NCBI GenBank assembly: GCA_950097015.1
Contig: CATNEN010000003.1
Location: forward strand, 6,970,001 to 7,034,000
Direction of reading: 5' to 3'
Length of the DNA: 64,000 nt
Origin: Macrostomum hystrix
Taxonomy: Eukaryota; Platyhelminthes; Macrostomidae
A model generated the notes under the pieces. It was not told the DNA's origin. It did not search any database and saw nothing but the letters and a program-made list of their open reading frames with translations. Within the stretch, counting starts at the first letter, position 1, and every line of letters begins with the position of its first letter. The translations under genes and the position numbers were made by a program. This document shows positions 12,501-24,119 of the stretch, piece after piece.

Positions 12501-15500
12501 CAAAACGGTTTGCAGAGAAAGCCCAACTCACTCCACTCTCTGTCCTCAAAAAACAACCCCATAGAAAACAGCCACCTCACTCCACTCACTGTCCCGCTAA
12601 CACCCGTCCTAGAAAACACCCACCCCACTCCACTCTCTGCCCGGCTAACACCCGTACTAGAAAACAGCCACCTCACTCCACTCTCTGCCCGGTTAACACC
12701 CGTTCTAGGAAACAGCTACCCCACTCCACTCTCTGCCTGGCTAACACCCGTACTAGAAAACACCCACCTCACTTTAGTATCTGCCCCGCTAAAAGAGAAT
12801 TAGGTCGAATTTAAAACGGTATCAAAAATTTCGAAAGATTGCGAAAAGTTGCGAAAAATTTAGTATCAAGAAAAAACAAATCTCTAAAAAATCCTATAAT
12901 TGGGATTAACGGAGTTGATACCTACTTAAATAACGTACTTCAATATAATTTGATAGAATATAACGATATAATGATAGAAATGACAGCGCTTATAAAGTAT
13001 GTTTACAGCTGTTCATTCCGTGGCCGCCACACCCACCCCAATTTCTAACTGCAGCTGATACTGTCACCCATCTTATAGCTAAATGATTTAAAGCACTGGA
13101 AGATTCGAAATCCTGACCTCTCGGTCAGAAACCCGAAGTTCTAATCGCTGGTCTAAAAGTTCTCATGTTTTTGATCAAACAGAAACAACCCCCGATATTA
13201 CCGGTAAAACTAAGCGATTTGCTTATAAATAAAATTTCTATAAAAAAATGCAAAATATCCTAACAGAGCAACCATCACAAACCGGCAACAATGGCAGCTT
13301 CGCCCGGATTGGCTTTAGACATCTCCGAGTCCTCGTTGTTGAGCTCGGCCAAATCGCATCCGGTTGTATCGATCAATAAAAGCGGCGGAAATTCTTCATC
13401 TTCGGCTACATTCGATGACGCGTCGCGTTGCGTTGCCATGGCAACGGCGGCCAAGCTGGGCAAATCGGCTAGCCGGTGACGCGCTACAGTTTTGTGAGCA
13501 ACCAACCGATCGGAATAGAAAGCGGTCGACGACCAACGCATAATGTCCTCGTGCATCCGGTACTGAACTGTAAGCAGGTGGGTGGCCTCGCCACTTGTTG
13601 GCAGAAGGCGCTCCATTAGGGTGATTGCGTAACCGCCCGCTACGGCTCGTTCACTTTTTATGGTCGGTGGCAACTGGTAGGGATCGCCAGCCAGGATACA
13701 CTTTGGGGCGCGAGGTAGCGCCAGCCAACAGGCAGCTTCGGTGGCCTTTGGGTAGATGCGGATGAAAGATCTTTAAGCTAGCGTCCACCTCACCCCACTC
13801 CGCTCCGATAACACCTCCGTAGAGAAAGCCCACCTCATTCCACTCTCTGCCCCGCTAAAACACTCCATAGATAACACCCACCTCTCTCCACTCGCTGCCC
13901 TACTAAAACAATCCATAGATAACACCCACCTCTCTCCCACTCGCTGCCCTACTAAAACAATCCATAGATAACACCCACCTCTCTCCCACTCGCTGCCCTA
14001 CTAAAACAATCCATAGATAACACCCACCTCTCTCCACTCGCTGCCCTACTAAAACAATCCATAGATAACACCCACCTCTCTCCCACTCGCTGCCCTACTA
14101 AAACAATCCATAGATAACACCCACCTCTCTCCACTCGCTGCCCTACTAAAACACTCCATAGATAACACCCACCTCTCTCCACTCTCTGCCCCGCTAAAAC
14201 ACTCAGCCCCCCTATAGCGGAGTGAGGTGAAGTAATTTCATTCCAACTCTTGCTAGAACCAACCTGAGAGCACTCGTCAATAACAGTAGCATTAAACTGT
14301 ATCTCTTTTAGCGTAGAGTCGTCATTCAGTCCGCCCACAGTCAGAGTGCACAGCACCGCTTGAGCTCGTGACAGTATCGCTTTAACGCAATTGGCCTCTC
14401 GTTGACGCAACTCCGATCTTAGATGAGATAATTCAGCGCCGATCCGACGATCGCGTCGATGGCCTTTGCCGCCGCCACCGCTAAGCAGTTTGTCAATATC
14501 GGCTCGAACATCGGCGATGATGCGGCGATCTTCGCTGCGCGCCAGCAGGGCGTCAAGAGAATGCTCGGCAACCTGAGGCAACTGTCTGGCCGGGTGGCCG
14601 AGACGGACGCAACGGATGCCGGCCGCGATTAGACGTTCGGCAAGGTTGTCCACCTGATGGTCACGAGAACAGAAGAGGAGTGAGAGGAGAAGAGGCAATG
14701 TATGTAATAAATATTTGAGTTTAAATTACTCGCTAAATGCGGCAAACAATGAAGGATATTTGCAGGGGTGAGTGGCAGAGCGGTCTAACGCGTCTGCCTC
14801 TCGCACCAAGGTTCCTAAACTCGATTCCGCGGCAAGGCCACATTTATTTGCAGAGGCACACTGAGAGTGTACACAGCCTGACGATGAGAAAGAATGTGCT
14901 CAGAAGAATTGCCCAGTCGCCGGCTGCGGGTCTACTGACCCTACTCAAAATGTTTATCAGCAGAAGCTTAAAATAACAACTAACCGATATGTATCGAAAA
15001 ACCCATAATCTAAATCTGGCGTGCAAGCCAAGCTATAGGCCAAAAAAGAAACAAAAAACAGAGCAGCTCACTGCGGTGTTGGAAGGCGCGCAGCACAGTA
15101 GCCGCTCGCCCCTAGCAACCAGCTGACGGACCAGCTCTACCAGAGTGGTAGTCTTCCCCGTGCCTGGCGGGCCATGGATCATCACCAGATCACTGCGCCG
15201 AAGGCCCAGCTCCACGGCGGCGCGCTGGGATTCGTCCAGATTGGGATTGAAGTACACGATTTTATTAGCGCCAGACTCCGTAGGCTCAGCGGGGAGGTCA
15301 CGCGTTGGTCCCAGAGACCGTTCGCCTAGCAACAGGTCGGCTAGGGGCGGCGGACTTCTCAGTAGAGCTAGTAGGCCCCTGTGTTTGAAGGCATTTTTAT
15401 ACATACACTAGGCACAAATTTATTATCCCGGAAATTCTGAGACAAACTATCTATTGCTGCGTACAGCTGTTCAGTCCGTGGACATCATAGGGAGCCGTCC

Positions 15501-16230
15501 CATGGGCTGAGTGGCAGAGCGGCTAACGCGTTTGCCTTTTGCACTAAGGTCCCTGAGCTCGATTCCACGGAGAGGTCACAACGCCATTGAGGGCCAACCT
15601 CCAAGGCACAGTGAGTGTACACTGCCCGACGGTGAGAAAGTCAGAGGAATGGGGAGAATATTGCCTCCTCGCTGGCTGCGGGTCTAGTGTCACCTGATGT
15701 ACCAGTGCCCGCATTCCTGACTGATTGAAGTGATTGACATACTATCTTACTCTTACAAGCAGCAAAATGAATCCTCACTTTTTAAGCCTTTTAAAAGTGA
15801 CATCGGAGCCAAGCTTCACAACACTAAATCTGCAGCCAATGTCCATTTGCGTGGAGTCTCCACCGGAGATAAGCTGATCAGGTTCAACTGCAACATAGAT
15901 AGACCTGGATAGCACCTTTGTGACAATGCCGGATACAATCTGCTGCTGCTGCTGCTGTTGCTGAGAATGAAACACGCCGACAATATCGCCAGAAGCTATA
16001 GAATGCGACGGTAGATCTTTAGATTTTTGATAAGTTTCAAACTCAAGCACGCGGCGACCGTACATTCCAGTGGATTGGTTGGCCAAATAGACCTTGTGCA
16101 AAGCCAAGCCTTTGTCTTGCAATGCTCGCGCTGACGACTTCAACAGATCCTCTTCGGCTGCCATCTCTTCTTGACGTTCAAGAGACACCAACTCCAGCTG
16201 GTGCTGAACGAATTCCTCCAACTGTTGCAT
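9517..16230 (-). CDS. IGHMBP2: IGHMBP2 (SMUBP-2) superfamily 1 DNA/RNA helicase, 8 exons, 1,180 aa
   Basis: Exons on the minus strand: 16230-15779, 15378-15072, 14653-14264, 13745-13283, 12447-12004, 11258-10948, 10860-10197, 10028-9517; all junctions are GT-AG and keep phase, with ATG at 16230 and TAG at 9517-9519. Upf1-like 5'-3' helicase linked to ribosomes and translation in other animals. The N-terminal barrel domain comes first. Walker A GPPGTGKT lies at about residues 220-227, Walker B VIDECSQ at 377-383, and VQYRMH, SVDGFQGREKEAV and VAVTRARRH are the later helicase motifs. An R3H domain spans exons 6-7. A heptad-repeat linker (868-951) and a Rad18-like zinc finger (954-973) follow, then an AN1 zinc finger at about 1082-1117 and a lysine-rich end. 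Human IGHMBP2 is 993 aa; the extra length is mostly in exons 6-7. Introns carry SINEs and minisatellites. Confidence 0.95.
11425..11965. repeat. Intronic minisatellite, unit about 30 bp (IGHMBP2 intron 5)
   Basis: About 18 units built around 'aagggcttctaaatctag' plus an AT-rich spacer, spaced 29-30 bp. It fills most of the intron between exons 5 and 6 (11259-12003). Confidence 0.92.
12520..12800. repeat. Intronic minisatellite, unit 48 bp (IGHMBP2 intron 4)
   Basis: About six units; 'cacccgt' recurs at 12601, 12649, 12697 and 12745, giving a 48-bp period. Each unit contains 'cactccactctctgcc' and 'agaaaacacc'. It is clearly related to the 48-49 bp array in the next intron (13785-14215). It opens frames on the plus strand that are not genes. 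Confidence 0.9.
13008..13170 (-). mobile_element. SINE-B copy, reverse orientation (IGHMBP2 intron 4)
   Basis: Read on the minus strand it has a tRNA-like head with the box-B-like 'aggatttcgaatctt', a 'taagatgggtgacag' middle and a 'gggtgtggcggccacggaat' tail. The same order of blocks occurs in the copies at 58470-58965 and 36150-36445. It is a diverged copy, in the sense orientation of the host gene. Confidence 0.65.
13785..14215. repeat. Intronic minisatellite, unit 48-49 bp (IGHMBP2 intron 3)
   Basis: About nine units around 'ccatagataacacccacc' and 'actcgctgcccta', spaced 48-49 bp. It shares its consensus with the 48-bp array in intron 4, so the same minisatellite family occupies two adjacent introns separated by a 463-nt exon. 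Confidence 0.92.
14764..14955 (+). mobile_element. SINE-A, tRNA(Leu)-like head (IGHMBP2 intron 2)
   Basis: Begins 'gtgagtggcagagcggtct' (box A-like TGGCNNAGNGG) and has a 'ctcgattccgcgg' box B. It is followed by a shared body including 'cctgacgatgagaaag' and 'ggctgcgggtctact'. Three other copies lie in the window, all on the plus strand; this one is antisense to its host gene. Confidence 0.82.
15415..15495 (-). mobile_element. SINE-B 3' fragment (IGHMBP2 intron 1)
   Basis: On the minus strand 'gtccacggactgaacagc', 'gtacgcagc' and 'ccgggataataaat' match the tail of SINE-B at 58880-58960 in order. The fragment is in the sense of the host gene and ends about 40 nt before the exon 2 acceptor. 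Its 5' side is cut where a SINE-A copy begins. Confidence 0.6.
15505..15720 (+). mobile_element. SINE-A copy (IGHMBP2 intron 1)
   Basis: Head 'gagtggcagagcggctaacg', box B 'gctcgattccacgg', body 'cctccaaggcacagtgagtg', and the end 'ctcgctggctgcgggtctag' followed by 'tgtcacctgatgtacca'. It aligns along its length with the copy at 36471-36785. Confidence 0.82.
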
Positions 16231-16284
16231 CGCTTTTTCCTTGGGTTTCTGCTTGCTTCTGGTGCTGACAAGAAATTTATTGGA

Positions 16285-16555
16285 CGAAATGTTGTGCTTA
16301 ACTATCTAAACTTAACTGTGCTCAACTAAATTTAATCAACTATGCTTAACTGTACTCAGTTGTGCTCATTTAAATACACTCAACTAAATCTACTCAATTG
16401 TGCTCGACTAAATCTACTCAACTGTGCTCAACTAAATCTACTTAACTGTGCTCGAATAAAAGGATTCAACCGTGCTCAACTAAGTCGACTAAACTGTGCT
16501 TAACAGCTCTTAACTGTGCTCTATTGAATCTACTCAACAGGGTTCAACTGAACAG
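16285..16555. repeat. Degenerate minisatellite, unit about 24 bp
   Basis: Imperfect repeats of 'aatctactcaactgtgctc' just upstream of the IGHMBP2 start codon. The units are too diverged for an exact copy count. Confidence 0.75.
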
Positions 16556-17415
16556 AATGCAAATGAAATGTTGTTTAATGAAAACAACATATTTATAAAT
16601 ATGAACGAATTATTAACATCTAGGTTGCAACTATGGCTTGACTGAATACAAAAAAATTATTTATGGAAATAAATTTAGCCAAATATGTAAACAGCAAGGT
16701 TTAAACAGAGCTATTAGCTAAAGACCAAATGTTTTTTTCTTAAACCGAAACCGTATTAATTATTTTTTCAATCAAACAAGATGAAATCGAAAACGAAAAA
16801 AAACTAATAAAATGACATTTCTAATTTATTCAAGTGTTATAATCTGATCTTCTAATAAGAAAGTTTTTTGATAATGGCAAATTATAAAACATTAAAGCTA
16901 CTATAAGTAGTATTAAAAACACATTTTAACAGTTATTTTTGTCGCTTGGAAAATACGTTAAATAGCTTTAAATAAGACGAATTTATAAGTAGGATATTTT
17001 TTATTTAGACTAAATTTAGACTAAACATGGATCTACATGGCCAGAAAAGTATAACTATAAAGTCAAATATAGGAAATGCAAAAGATAATTAATAGAACAT
17101 TAGATTATAGGTGAGGGCAGAGTACACTTACTTTATTAATTTAAAAAATTAATCTCGGCAGAAAATATGAAAAACTTTACCGGCAAAGTTTTCACTCGGG
17201 ATAATAATAGTAGTTGTATAGAATCGCACTTTTCTAAGGTAAATAACATTTAGTTAAGCTTTCAAAAGGTGTGATTTTCCTGTTTCCAAATTGTCAGCTA
17301 TACTCCAATTCCTTCACATTTAGCTTCCGCTTAAAGCGGTCACTTTAGGAAAGTAAATTTTCAGCAAATAAAATTCCCACCTGTGCCAGTAGATACTGTC
17401 AGAATAGATAAGCAA
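16556..17415. other. AT-rich intergenic region between IGHMBP2 and USP5
   Basis: AT-rich and unstructured. It should hold the IGHMBP2 5' region and the USP5 3' UTR; a minus-strand AATAAA (plus tttatt at 17131-17136), about 280 nt past the USP5 stop, is a possible polyadenylation signal. No other gene seen. Confidence 0.5.
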
Positions 17416-20400
17416 TCAGCCAACAACTCTCTCGTAGCAGTATAGATAGCCCATATGTTTAGGAGGCTCATTCGAAACGCACACCTTGTCGTCGTTAAAT
17501 ATGTACCAGACGTTGCCCCGACGAAGATGGCACACATAGTGACCGCTGTGCGTTGAAGCACCCATGTGGCTAATGAAGCCTAGTAGGCGATAATTTGGCG
17601 GTCCATCTGTTGGCGCTCGTGAATGAGCCGGCTCGCCGAAGCCAGTCTCGCCAGCTCCGGCGGTACTATAACTGGCGTTAGCAGCATCGGGGATGTCCGG
17701 CGCATTCAGTTCGTCCATATGGGAGAAAATCCAGTCGACGGCTCGTTCGGCGCTGTTGTCAGTCTGTTTCAGAGCTCTAGCTGCCTGCTCAGGCGTGAAT
17801 CCCATGGCAACAATGGATTCGACAGCTTCAGCGTTGGGAATAAATGCCGATTTGGCCGCGGCTGCTGTTGATGTCCGCGACGGCGGCGGTGGCAGGTCAA
17901 AGTCCGCATCCTGACTATGATCCATGGCCCAGTTGATAGCGGCTTCAAGACCGCCGCCTCGAGTGGCCAGCACCGCTCGGGTGGCGCCGTGTTCGCTGAA
18001 GCCGAGCTCGCGCACCTGAGCTACCAGCGACTGGTCCACCTGGGGGATGGGATTATTCTAGGATTATAAAGTATTTCCCCGACTTCTCGAGCTTTTGAGC
18101 CTATTCATAGTTATTATTGGGATTCCGATCCCATTTTATATTATTATTCGGATTCTAATACCATTTATGGCTATTAATCGGATTCTGATCCCATTTATGG
18201 CTATTATTCGGATTCTGATCCCATTTATGGCTATTATTCGGATTCTGATCCCATTTATGGCTATTATTCGGATTCTGATCCCATTAATGGTTATTATTCG
18301 GATTCTGATCCCATTAATGGTTATAATTCGGATTCTGATCCCATTAATGGCTATTATTCGGATTCTGATCCCATTAATGGCTATTATTCGGATTCTGATC
18401 CCATTAATGGTTATTATTCGGATTCTGATCGCATTAATGGTTATTATTCGGATTCTGATCCCATTAATGGCTATTATTCGGATTCTGATCCCATTAATGG
18501 CTATTATTCGGATTCTGATCCCATTAATGGTTATTATTCGGATTCTGATCCCATTAATGGTTATAATTCGGATTCTGATCCCATTAATGGTTATTATTCG
18601 GATTCTGATCCCATTAATGGTTATTATTCGGATTCTGATCCCATTTATGGTTATTATTCGGATTCTGATCCCATTTATGGTTATTATTCGGATTCTGATC
18701 CCATTAATGGTTATTATTCGGATTCTGATCCCATTCATGGTATCACTAGGATATTATACTAGGTTATTACTAGGATTATGATCCCATCATACATTCAATT
18801 ATAGTTACTTTATTTTAGGTTTAGGATCCCGGTCAATGCAATCTTTGAATGACTGTATCTCTGTCAGAGTGATAAAAAATAGGGATTTTTATCCCCAGCC
18901 AAGTAAATGGCGCTCACCAGAGGCTCCGCAGCAGCGGCCGTCGATTCAGCGGGAAATGCGAGCTCAACTTCGCCAGGCTGCAGGCCGCCGCCGGCGCGGA
19001 GAAAGCCCAGATCAACAAACTCCGGCACGTCTAATTCGATGTCCAGCTTCTTCGGGCACCAGTTGTTGTCGATGGTAAATTTTCTGGCGTGCAGCATAAG
19101 GTAGTCGGGAAAGCTAGCCAGGCGACTCTGCTTATTAGCTGGGCCTTTCGCGTTGGTGGCCGGACTAAAGAAATCTTCGATAGTCTCGGCTGCGGCAAAG
19201 GCTTCAAGGCAGGCCTTCAACGATACAGTCCGAGGCGCAAGCTGTTGATCAGCTTCGCCGGAGGCGCCGCCAATCGTAGAAACTCCAGCGGCAGAGTCGT
19301 CCAACGGGATAGGGAATGATAGGGACAGTTCTCGTCTCTGTTTGTAAGCTACGCGATTTGAAACGCAGCATTGAATGCGCTCTTCGATGTCGAATGCGAA
19401 CACGCTGCCGGGATTAGAACGGTGAACACTGCTGCGCTCCACCTGGCCTAGCAGGTGAAGAAAGTATTCGAAGGCGTCCTGCTGCCGAGTGCTGGAGAAC
19501 TCCGCGTGGCCGCGACCCACCTGCGGGCGGAATGGATTGTTGGGTCAGGTGTGTCGTGTGTGTCAGCTAATTGAGTCAGGTGTGTCAGCTGATTGAGTCA
19601 GGTGTGTGTCAGCTGATTGAGTCACGTGTGTGTCAGCTGACTGAGTCTGGTGTGTGTCTGCTGGTTGAGTCACGTGTGTGTCAGCTGATTGAGTCTGGTG
19701 TGTGTCAGCTGATTGAGTCAGGTGTGTGTCAGCTGATTGAGTCTGGTGTGTCAGCTAGGTGATTGAGGTGTTTCAGCTAGGTAACTCAGGAGTGTCAGCT
19801 ATGTAACTCAGGAGTGTCAGCTAGGTAACTCAGGAGTGTCAGCTATGTAACTCAGGAGTGTCAGCTAGGTAACTCAGGAGTGTCAGCTAGGTAACTCAGG
19901 AGTGTCAGCTAGGTAACTCAGGAGTGTCAGCTAGGTAACTCAGGAGTGTCAGCTAGGTAACTCAGGAGTGTCAGCTAGGTAACTCAGGAGTGTCAGCTAG
20001 GTAACTCAGGAGTGTCAGCTAGGTAACTCAGGAGTGTCAGCTAGGTAACTCAGGAGTGTCAGCTAGGTAACTCAGGAGTGTCAGCTAGGTAACTCAGGAG
20101 TGTCAGCTAGGTAACTCAGGAGTGTCAGCTAGGTAACTTAGGTGTGTCAGCTAGGTAACTCATGAGTTACCTGCAGGAGTGTCAGCTAGGTAACTCAGGA
20201 GTGTCAGCTAGGTAACTCAGGAGTGTCAGCTATGTAACTCAGGAGTGTCAGCTAGGTAACTCATGAGTTACCTGCAGGAGTGTCAGCTAGGTAACTCAGG
20301 AGTGTCAGCTAGGTAACTCAGGAGTGTCAGCTAGGTAACTCAGGAGTGTCAGCTAGGTAACTCAGGAGTGTCAGCTAGGTAACTCAGGAGTGTCAGCTAG

Positions 20401-22312
20401 GTAACTCAGGAGTGTCAGCTAGGTAACTTAGGTGTGTCAGCTAGGTGAGTCAGGTGTCTAAGCTACGTGAGTCAGCTAGACTCGCAGATTAAGCAGGCTA
20501 AAGCATGACTAACCAATGTCTTCAGCATCTGAGGCCGGACACCGTAACTAGGCGCTAGATCACCAGGCTTAGGCGAAGGCACTTCCACAGCTAGGCCATC
20601 CACACTTGGCGGCGAATATTGACCAGAAAGCAGGCCGTGAGCAACTTTGGCCAGTTGAACATCCAGACTGTTGATTGGGTCGGTTGTATCCCGCTCCAAT
20701 ATGTCATATCGCTGCTCAAAGTAGCGATTAACAAAAGCTGGCACAGAGAACAGAAGCTGCAGAACGGAATTCATGTAGCAGGAGTTGCCAAGGTTGCGAA
20801 GGCCGGTGAGTCCCGGACCTCCAGCTGGTTGCAGCGCCTTGCCAGTCTCCTGAATAGAGTCCCACTCCTTCATGTTGGCTTCGATTTCTAATTCGTTCAT
20901 TGTTTTATCAACCTTTCGCATAGCCATTAGATCGATGCCGAAGTGTTTGAGATGCTGCTCAAGCTTGCTATCCAATACCATATTGTCCTCAGCGTATGAG
21001 TACACATCGGCGCCTTGAGCACAGATGGTGCCAAGTTTTACAGCTAGCGGATAGCCGGTCTTATCGTAGTGCTCAACTGCGTGATTGTTACCGCCGGAGC
21101 CGTCAAAGTAGCGCCGGCCGCAGTGGATGGCACCGTCGGTCAAGTTAAGCCAGAGATTGTCGCGCTTGTCACAATTGGCGCACTGCCAACCACTGGGTGG
21201 GATTTTAATCCCATTGTCCAGTTGAACTAGCTTAGCAGAGTGCTTGGATTCTTGCCGTGTTTCGCCCTCCCAGGTGTTCGTAGCCTAATTAACGAAAATT
21301 TTAGTGATTAACAGTTAAAATAAATTTTTTACTTAAAGTTTGAAGGGTTCTGGCAAGAGGATGCAAAAATTGGGTGGTGGGTGCGGAGGGGTTAGAGTCG
21401 GAAGGGTTCTGGCGAGAGGGAGTGAAATTTGGGGTGGTGGGCGCGCTGGGGTTAGAGTCGGAAGGGTTCTGGCGAGAGGGAGTGAAATTTGGGGTGGTGG
21501 GCGCGCTGGGGTTAGAGTCGGAAGGGTTCTGGCGAGAGGGAGTAAAATTTGGGGTGGTGGGCGCGCTGGGGTTAGAGTCGGAAGGGTTCTGGCGAGAGGG
21601 AGTAAAATTTGGGGTGGTGGGCGCGCTGGGGTTAGAGTCGGAAGGGTTCTGGCGAGAGGGAGTGAAATTTGGCGTGGTGGGCGCGGTGGGGTTAGAGTAG
21701 AAAGGGTTCTGGCGAGAGGGAGTAAAATTTGGGGTGGTGGGCGCGCTGGGGTTAGAGTCGGAAGGGTTCTGGCGAGAAGGAGTGTGCCCTGAAGTGGTGG
21801 GTGCGGAAGTTAGATTGCAGAAATATATATCTTACCTGAGCCAAAAGCTCCAACATGTGCGCCGACTGGGCGGCCAACACACCGTCAACACTAGCCCGAA
21901 CTAGTTCTGGCAAATTATCGCTTGGTAACGGCATAGCAACGCCTTCCGGCATCAGATAGAGGGAGTTGATCTCCTCGAAAACAAATTGAGACTCGTTGCC
22001 AGCAAAGCCGTCGGACGTTCCAATAGCAAGGCGAGTTGGCTTCTTAGCTGGCGGATCTTCCACAGTCGATGGCACCTCCTTCCAGCGACGAATGCGCCGA
22101 TGCTGTAGGTAAAGTCTATGGCCATACCTGGTGTAGTACAACTGCAGATAGTCGCGACCAACGCCGTGAAACGATTTCAAACAGATGAATAGGCCGTGCT
22201 CGCTGTCTGGACTGTCGCAAGAGTACACGCACTCGTCTTTGTAGACTCGACTGTGTTCATTGGGCACGGAACATTGGCTAGAGGCCAAGCTAGCTAGCAG
22301 TTGCTGATCCAT
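17416..22312 (-). CDS. USP5: Ubiquitin carboxyl-terminal hydrolase 5 (isopeptidase T), 4 exons, 824 aa
   Basis: Minus-strand exons 22312-21836, 21284-20514, 19520-18918 and 18039-17416, all joined at phase 0 by GT-AG introns; ATG at 22312, TGA at 17416-17418. USP5 takes apart unanchored polyubiquitin chains and so recycles free ubiquitin. Exon 1 encodes the cryptic N-terminal zinc-finger region. Exon 2 has the ZnF-UBP domain, with zinc ligands at about C194, C197, C214 and H227, and the Cys box NLGNSCYMNS with catalytic C328. Exon 3 begins with the QQDA motif region. Exon 4 holds two UBA domains (the second ending AVDWIFSHMDEL) and the His box SGHYVCHL with catalytic H784. Length is close to human USP5 (858 aa), and catalytic and ligand residues are intact. 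Each intron contains a different minisatellite. Confidence 0.96.
18110..18765. repeat. Intronic minisatellite, unit 30 bp (USP5 intron 3)
   Basis: About 21 units containing 'ggattctgatcccattaatg' and 'attattc', in exact 30-bp register. As 30 is a multiple of 3 and the unit lacks stops, long frames stay open on both strands; these are not genes. Confidence 0.96.
19545..20480. repeat. Intronic minisatellites, units 24 bp then 22 bp (USP5 intron 2)
   Basis: 19545-19760 has about 24-bp units with 'tgtcagctgattgagtc'; 19760-20480 has about 30 copies of a 22-bp unit around 'gtgtcagctaggtaactcag'. The two share 'gtgtcagct' and look like successive expansions of one ancestor. An 18-nt perfect palindrome interrupts the array twice (20154-20171 and 20255-20272). 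Confidence 0.95.
20154..20171. repeat. 18-nt perfect palindrome inside the 22-bp array, copy 1
   Basis: GGTAACTCATGAGTTACC equals its own reverse complement and is followed by 'tgcaggagt'. An identical copy with the same flank lies at 20255-20272. It looks like a unit that folded back on itself (gtaactca joined to its inverted copy) and was then copied with the array. Confidence 0.9.
21345..21805. repeat. Intronic minisatellite, unit 60 bp (USP5 intron 1)
   Basis: Seven to eight GC-rich units in exact 60-bp register, each with 'gttagagtcggaagggttct' and 'ggcgagagggagt'. Neighbouring units differ at only one or two positions, which points to recent expansion. Confidence 0.95.
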
Positions 22313-22489
22313 TTCTGATTAGATTCGTTATATATTAATTCCAGATAACTTCGTTAATAGTTTTCGATTCTTTGACGATACTCAGGGCTGTGGAATGAAT
22401 TCAAACTTGAAATGTTTTAAACAGTTTACGATGTATTTTCTTCATTCCAGGGCGAGGGAAAAAACTTCAAAACCATGATTCAGTGGCCC

Positions 22490-23515
22490 CTTTAAAACAG
22501 AGAGAAATTAAGGCACCACACTTAACTTCCTAGATATTGAAACAACACTTAATTCTCTAGATATTGAGACACCGCACTTAATTATCTAGATATTGAAACA
22601 CCACACTTATAATTCCCTAGATATTAAGACACCACACTTAACCCCCTAGATATAGAGACACAACACTTAATTCCCTAGATATAGAGACACCACACTTAAT
22701 TCCCTAGACATTGAGACACCCATTTAACCCCCTAGATATAGAGACACCCACTTAACCCCCTGGATATAGAGACACTACACTAAATTCGCTGGATATAGAG
22801 ACACCACACCTAATTCCCTAGATATTGAGACATCCACTCAACCCACTAGACATTTAGACACCCATTTAACCCCCTAGATATAGAGACACCAGACTTAACC
22901 CCCTAGATATAGAGACACCAGACTTAACCCCCTAGATATTGAGACACTAGACTTCCCCTAGATATTGAGACGCAACACCTATTTCCCTAGATATACAGAC
23001 ACCACACTTAATTATCTAGATAATGAGACACACCACACTTAACCCCCTAGATAATGAGACACCACACTTAACCCCCTAGATAATGAGACACCACACTTAA
23101 CCCCCTAGATAATGAGACACCACACTTAACCCCGTAGATATTGAGACACCAGACTTAACCCCCTGGATATTGAGACACAACACCTATTTCCCTAGATAAT
23201 GAGACACCACACTTAACCCCCTAGATATTGAGACACCAGACTTAACCCCTGGATATTGAGACACCAGACTTAATTCCCTAGATATTGAGACACAACACCT
23301 ATTTCCCTAGATATTGAGACACAACACCTATTTCCCTAGATATTGAGACACAACACCTATTTCCCTAGATATTGAGACACAACACCTATTTCCCTAGATA
23401 TTGAGACACAACACCTATTTCCCTAGATATTGAGACACAACACCTATTTCCCTAGATATTGAGACACAACACCTATTTCCCTAGATATACAGACACCAGA
23501 CTTAATTCCCTGAAC
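22490..23515. repeat. Intergenic minisatellite, unit about 29 bp
   Basis: Roughly 35 units of 'ccctagatattgagacac' plus 'cacacttaacc' or 'aacacctattt'. The units are heterogeneous on the left and nearly identical (29-bp steps) at 23280-23480. The array lies just upstream of USP5. Confidence 0.93.
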
Positions 23516-24110
23516 CATCTATGATGTATAATAAAAAAAGCAATAAATTCAAAGACATTGCTTGATGCTATCTGATAGAAAAAGATGTGTATACTAGAAG
23601 AAAAGTATATTGTGCACTAAAATGTGATTAGTAATATTTTTGTGATGTGAAGACACATTTATAAAAGATTGTCAAACTTTTTTATAGTCTAAAAAACGAA
23701 AGGCGGTCACAAAAAAATAACTCATATTAAAGAAATAAAAAAATAGATTGCGAAAAAGATTTTAACCTTATAGAAACACCGAGTGTAATAAAAATTGTTT
23801 TATCACAATAAAGGGAGTATTCGTTAGACAAATGGAAAAGCGTTGAAAGATTTTTATGGCAAGATAAAAGTTAAAAAATTACAAAAATTATATCACTATC
23901 ACCTATTTATGTGAGATTACTATACGTACAAACTATATTGTATATAATATAGCAGAGACTAGATAATTTGTGTTAAGCTCTCTAGTAAATTTCAATAGAT
24001 AAATAAATGTCATTCATTATTGCTGTATTGCTGTATATGTGGACCGAAGGACAGAACAACAAACTTGTTGCTTATCATACGCTCGCTCAGAATGATCGCT
24101 CGCTTGCAAA
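23516..24110. other. AT-rich intergenic sequence
   Basis: Unique AT-rich DNA between two minisatellites. No coding frame, RNA gene or mobile element recognised. Confidence 0.5.
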
Positions 24111-24119
24111 TGTACACTT

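Noticed and set aside
14764-14830. Genuine tRNA(Leu) genes at the SINE-A heads
   Set aside because: Box A and B-like motifs are present, but the acceptor stem does not pair, the arms are eroded, and each is followed by the same SINE body.
18095-18781. Overlapping 228- and 200-codon frames with IRILIPL/INGIRIR repeats
   Set aside because: Artefact of a 30-bp intronic repeat in USP5; the two strands mirror each other.
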